Part shown: positions 60,605 through 64,000 of the stretch, piece by piece | Layout of the letters: every line of letters begins with the position of its first letter | Numbering within the stretch: position 1 is the first letter of the stretch | Assembly (NCBI GenBank): GCA_945883675.1 | Contig: CAMCYA010000001.1 | Span: 38,271 to 102,270, forward strand | Reading direction: 5' to 3' | From: Bifidobacterium breve | GTDB taxonomy: Bacteria; Actinomycetota; Actinomycetes; Nanopelagicales; Nanopelagicaceae | Length of the DNA stretch: 64,000 bases | Notes under the pieces: generated by a model | Databases searched by the model: none | Told to the model about the DNA's origin: nothing | Seen by the model: the letters and a program-made list of their open reading frames with translations, nothing else | Position numbers and translations under genes: made by a program

Positions 60605-62125
60605 CTAATTGCTACTTAGTACTGCCATTGCCGCATTATGGCCAGGTATTCCGCTTACACCGCCGCCACGTGTAGCACCGGCGCCACAGATAAAGATGCG
60701 CGGATCATCGGTTTCAACTCCCCATGATGGCTGGCTATCGTCTTCGCGAAATGGAAACTGGAGATCTCTATGAAAAATATTGCCACGTGGCAATGAGATC
60801 GCTTCTTCAAGATCTAAAGGTGTTTTAACTTCAATTGCAGCAATGAGATCTTGAATCGGTTCAGTTAAAAACTCATTGAGTGATTCCAATGCTGATTCAA
60901 GTGCCACCTGTCTTGCTGCATCATTGTTGTTATCAAATAGCGATGCAGGAGTATGTAGTGCAAAGAGAGTCAATGTATGAAAGCCAGACGCTGATAGCTC
61001 CGGACTTAGAATTGATGGATCGGTCAAGGTATGGCAATACATCTCAATAGGTAGCTTTGCTGGCATGGAGCCGTTCTTTGCCTCTGAATATGAAGCTTCG
61101 CATTGAGTAAAACTCTCATTTGCGTGAAATGTTCCAGCAAAAGCTAATTTCGGATCCACTCCAGATTTCAACTCAGGTAGTCGCTTGAGAAGAATGTTTA
61201 TTTTTAGCTGTGCGCCATCTAATGAAACAGGCTTCTTCTTGCCTTGCAGCTCTGCTAATACTCCAGGTGCGGCATTTGATAGAAAATGAGCGGCGGTAAA
61301 TTCTTCACCCGTAGAAGTTCTAACTTTTACAGATTTTGTTGAGCTTTCAATAGCAACTACTTTTTGATTAGTTCTAATCTCCACGCCGGATTGGGTTGCA
61401 ACTCGAACTAATTCATTAACGAGGGCTCCCATGCCGCCGCGAGGAACTTTCCACTCCCCTGTTCCGTTGCCTATTAGATGATAGAGAAAACAAATGTTTG
61501 CTTGAAGATCATATGCCGATGCAAAAGTACCAATGAGCGCATCGGTTAGAACTACTCCCCGAACAACGTCATCCTTAAAACGATCACAGATAACCTCACC
61601 GATTGGATCTTCGATTAGATATTTCCATGTCTTAGGCAGGTTGATCTCTTCACGTAGTTGTGAGCGAGTTTGTAGAGGTTGCAATAACGTTGGTGCAATC
61701 TTTTCAGCAAAATCGGCAACTTCGGAGTAAAAATCCTGCCAGGCTTGACCTTCATCTCCCGTTGGATCAATCTCTTTAAAAGATGCCTCAGTTTTTGCAT
61801 CCCATTTTCGGGAAACATACAAACCTTTACTTAATCCTTGAGCATTTGAAAAAGGAGTAAAGCTAGAAACATCGCGAGAAATAGTCTCAAAAGTAAGATT
61901 TAGATCTTTAATAATCTTGTCTGGCAAAAGTGCCACAAGATATGAATAACGAGAAACGCGCGCATCAAAGCCTGGAAATGCCTGAACGCTTTGTGTGGCA
62001 CCACCAATTTCATCATTGGCCTCAAGCATTAATACAGATTTTCCTGCCTTAGCTAAGTATGCAGCGGCCACAAGACCGTTATGTCCAGCTCCCATAATTA
62101 CAACATCGAAATCTTTTTTCGTCAT
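60605..62125 (-). CDS. FAD-dependent oxidoreductase, CrtI/PYROXD2-like
   Basis: 506 aa. Dinucleotide-binding DVVIMGAGHNGLVAAAYLAKAGKSVLMLEANDEIGGATQS at the N-terminus, and a C-terminal flavin segment 'ICGAGATRGGGVSGIPGHNAAMAV'. It has the shape of phytoene-desaturase relatives but the region between lacks features that would point at carotenoids, and related PYROXD2-like proteins have no settled substrate. Operon head on the minus strand. Confidence 0.87.
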   Translation of the reverse strand: MTKKDFDVVIMGAGHNGLVAAAYLAKAGKSVLMLEANDEIGGATQSVQAFPGFDARVSRYSYLVALLPDKIIKDLNLTFETISRDVSSFTPFSNAQGLSKGLYVSRKWDAKTEASFKEIDPTGDEGQAWQDFYSEVADFAEKIAPTLLQPLQTRSQLREEINLPKTWKYLIEDPIGEVICDRFKDDVVRGVVLTDALIGTFASAYDLQANICFLYHLIGNGTGEWKVPRGGMGALVNELVRVATQSGVEIRTNQKVVAIESSTKSVKVRTSTGEEFTAAHFLSNAAPGVLAELQGKKKPVSLDGAQLKINILLKRLPELKSGVDPKLAFAGTFHANESFTQCEASYSEAKNGSMPAKLPIEMYCHTLTDPSILSPELSASGFHTLTLFALHTPASLFDNNNDAARQVALESALESLNEFLTEPIQDLIAAIEVKTPLDLEEAISLPRGNIFHRDLQFPFREDDSQPSWGVETDDPRIFICGAGATRGGGVSGIPGHNAAMAVLSSN

Positions 62126-62273
62126 TTAAACTACCTTTGAAATCCGATCGATGCCAGGAAAACCACGTCATTATGCGCTGGTGTGGATATGCGGCTCTGA
62201 AAGGTGAGGAACTTCAACCCATCTTTGTTCATGCATTAAGGCTACCAGTGCTGTAAAGGGGTAGATTTAATCC

Positions 62274-62873
62274 ATGAGCAATCAAATAGAAACGCAAATC
62301 GATGTATCTCTCACAGAACGCAATCGTTTGACAGCGCTGTTTCGACTTGTCTTAGTTGTGCCAATGGCAATTTTTATTGCCTCATTTGTACCTTCGGCAG
62401 ATCTAACTAGCGATGATGCAAGTTATTTCATGGTTGGTTTGATTTCGCTACCAGTGGCTTTAGCGATTGTCTTTCGACAAATCTATCCAAGTTATGTTCT
62501 CTCGTTTAATGAAGCTCTACTTTCTTTGCAGACACGTGTTGATGCATATGTTTTATTACTCACTGACGAGTATCCATCTATTGAAGAAAATGACGTTGTA
62601 AGCGTAACCTTTCCAGAAGTTGATGCAAAAGCACTCAATAGATGGCTGCCATTGATTAAATGGTTCATTGCAATTCCTTTGTATTTGGTTGGAATTTTCT
62701 ACGCAATCTATGCAGCGTTTTTAACCTTGTTTGGTTGGCTATCAATTTTATTTACTGGCAACTACCCTGAGATTTGTGCAGAGGGCATAGTGGGAACAAT
62801 CGCCTACTGGAACCGAGTCGTTGGTTACGCGCTCCTACTAGTTACAGATGAGTATCCAACTTTTTCTTTGTAA
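62274..62873 (+). CDS. DUF4389 membrane protein
   Basis: 199 aa. Typical opening 'RNRLTALFRLVLVVPMAIFIA', tandem hydrophobic segments, the internal repeat 'VLLLTDEYPSIEE' and 'LLLVTDEYPTFSL', and the WLPLIKWFIAIPLYLVGIFYAIYAAFLTLFGW core. TAGATT lies exactly six bases before the ATG. Role unknown. Confidence 0.85.
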   Translation: MSNQIETQIDVSLTERNRLTALFRLVLVVPMAIFIASFVPSADLTSDDASYFMVGLISLPVALAIVFRQIYPSYVLSFNEALLSLQTRVDAYVLLLTDEYPSIEENDVVSVTFPEVDAKALNRWLPLIKWFIAIPLYLVGIFYAIYAAFLTLFGWLSILFTGNYPEICAEGIVGTIAYWNRVVGYALLLVTDEYPTFSL

Positions 62874-62884
62874 TTAATCTCTAA

Positions 62885-63331
62885 TTAGCGTGGCTGTAAA
62901 ACAAGTGATACTGAGTTGATGCACCAGCGCTGATCGGTTGGAACGTCATAGCCTTCACCATCGAAAACATGTCCCAGGTGAGAGCCACAGGAAGCACAAA
63001 GGACCTCGGTGCGAACTCTTGGAAATAAGGAACGATCTTCTACCAAACGCACAGCATCATCTGCAGTTGGTGCATAAAAAGATGGCCAGCCGCATCCTGA
63101 ATGAAACTTAGTCTCACTTCTAAATAGTTCGGCGGCGCAAGCTTTACAGTTATAGACACCCACTGTTTCTGTGTCGGTGTACTCCCCTGTAAATGCTTGT
63201 TCGGTTGCGGCATTGCGCAAAACATCGTATGAGAGTGGATCGATACGGGCTGCGAGCGCTTGCTCATCTATCTTTACTGGATACTGGTTTTGCGCAGCTT
63301 TGTTTTTTTCAACTTCGTTATGTGAACTCAA
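62885..63331 (-). CDS. msrB: Peptide methionine-(R)-sulfoxide reductase
   Basis: 148 aa. Zinc Cys pairs YNCKACAAEL and LCASCGSHLGHVF; catalytic Cys in RWCINSVSL; FHSGCGWPSFYAP. The ATG overlaps the stop of msrA by 4 bp. Reduces the R epimer of methionine sulfoxide. Confidence 0.95.
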   Translation of the reverse strand: MSSHNEVEKNKAAQNQYPVKIDEQALAARIDPLSYDVLRNAATEQAFTGEYTDTETVGVYNCKACAAELFRSETKFHSGCGWPSFYAPTADDAVRLVEDRSLFPRVRTEVLCASCGSHLGHVFDGEGYDVPTDQRWCINSVSLVLQPR

Positions 63332-63855
63332 TTGATCACCGCAGTAGCCGGATAGGCAACCCCTGTACTGGAGTGGCAGTCATAACCATTTGGATTTTTA
63401 AGCAGATATTTTTGGTGGTACTCCTCTGCCGGGTAATACTCAACACCATCGGCGCTCAAAATTTCGGTACAGATTTGATCAAGGCCAGCAGCAGTAAGAA
63501 CTCTTTGATACTCGGCCTTAGATGCTAACGCACTCACTTGCTGTGAATTATCGGTTGTGTAAATGGCACTGCGATACTGTGTTCCAATATCTCCACCTTG
63601 TTGATTGAGCGATGTTGGATCGTGCATCACCCAAAACTCTTCAAGCAAGCGTTGATAGCTAACTTTTGTAGAATCAAATACAACTTTTACCATTTCAGCA
63701 TGGCCTGTTACGCCCGTGCACACTTGTTCATAATTTGGGTTTGGTCGATTTCCACCCATATAACCAACGTTTGTTTCAATAACGCCATCCATCTGCCAAA
63801 ATCGACGTTCGGCTCCCCAGAAACAACCTGTTGCGAAATAAGCAATCGAATTCAT
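63328..63855 (-). CDS. msrA: Peptide methionine-(S)-sulfoxide reductase
   Basis: 175 aa from ATG 63855 (AAGAAT at six bases upstream; the frame opens to 63882). Catalytic Cys in YFATGCFWGAERRF; ETNVGYMGG, EVVYYPAEEYHQKYL-type ending and GYDCHSSTG near the C-terminus. Reduces the S epimer; co-transcribed with msrB. Confidence 0.94.
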   Translation of the reverse strand: MNSIAYFATGCFWGAERRFWQMDGVIETNVGYMGGNRPNPNYEQVCTGVTGHAEMVKVVFDSTKVSYQRLLEEFWVMHDPTSLNQQGGDIGTQYRSAIYTTDNSQQVSALASKAEYQRVLTAAGLDQICTEILSADGVEYYPAEEYHQKYLLKNPNGYDCHSSTGVAYPATAVIN

Positions 63856-63922
63856 AGGCAGATTCTTGCAGTATGCACACAACTTTGCACCCGCTGATAA
63901 CCTTGAGTAGTAAGCCCACAGA

Positions 63923-63994
63923 GCCCCCGTAGCTCAGGGGATAGAGCATTGCCCTCCGAAGGCATGCGCACAGGTTCGAATCCTGTCGGGGGCA
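63923..63994 (+). tRNA. tRNA-Arg (anticodon CCG)
   Basis: Complete cloverleaf: acceptor GCCCCCG/CGGGGGC, D stem GCTC/GAGC, anticodon loop CTCCGAA with CCG, T stem ACAGG/CCTGT around TTCGAAT. The anticodon stem has a T-T mismatch at its outer pair. No encoded CCA. Reads the CGG codon. Confidence 0.97.
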
Positions 63995-64000
63995 CTTGAG

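Overview
The window looks like a small, densely packed, moderate-G+C genome of a free-living actinobacterium. Gene content (crotonyl-CoA carboxylase/reductase-type enzyme, methylcitrate genes, pyruvate phosphate dikinase, long-type ArgG, M6-like secreted protease) and the base composition best fit a freshwater acI-type lineage (Nanopelagicales/'Ca. Planktophila'-like). That placement is inference from gene content; no rRNA is present. A recurrent start signal, a TAnnnT hexamer exactly six bases before the start codon, appears at 16 genes and points to many leaderless transcripts.

Region 1 (1-9013) is a catabolic/uptake locus. A minus-strand polar amino-acid ABC transporter (binding protein, permease, ATPase cut by the window edge) and a fumarase/PcaB-family lyase face a plus-strand operon of a LacI-type regulator, an unrecognised 339-aa protein, an SDR and a fused 2-oxoacid dehydrogenase E1 alpha-beta. 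Two near-identical promoter/operator modules (2508-2554 and 4009-4055) tie transporter and operon to one regulator. Region 2 (9018-11694) holds small membrane and hypothetical genes.

Region 3 (11756-20815) is an accessory block. It contains a restriction-modification operon with two different DNA methyltransferases plus a large PD-(D/E)XK-like protein, followed by a run of hypothetical genes (two SHOCT proteins, a TPR protein, paralogous ~60-aa proteins, small CxC proteins). A gene-free 320-bp stretch carries a 24-bp inverted repeat and a chain of hairpins.

Region 4 (20901-31389): CBS protein, TPR secreted protein, 647-aa membrane protein, TspO, UbiA-like prenyltransferase, M6-like metalloprotease, a CDGSH-like mini-protein, EamA transporter, PpdK and an IclR regulator. 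Region 5 (31494-49683) is the largest unit: a Ccr-like reductase, Opp/Dpp-type ABC importer (Tat-exported binding protein, two permeases, fused two-domain ATPase), enolase-superfamily protein, beta-hydroxyacid, aldehyde and alcohol dehydrogenases, ADP-forming acyl-CoA synthetase, enoyl-CoA hydratase and a second aldehyde dehydrogenase, ending against convergent prpB-prpD. I read it as a pathway that takes an imported organic acid through a 3-hydroxyacyl-CoA and enoyl-CoA to propionyl-CoA and then to the methylcitrate cycle.

Region 6 (49756-64000) is mostly housekeeping: carbonic anhydrase, glutamate dehydrogenase, an arsC-aquaporin pair, FKBP, argG, two methyltransferases, TerC, short HPF, a cystathionine synthase/lyase, a CrtI-like oxidoreductase, msrA-msrB and tRNA-Arg(CCG).
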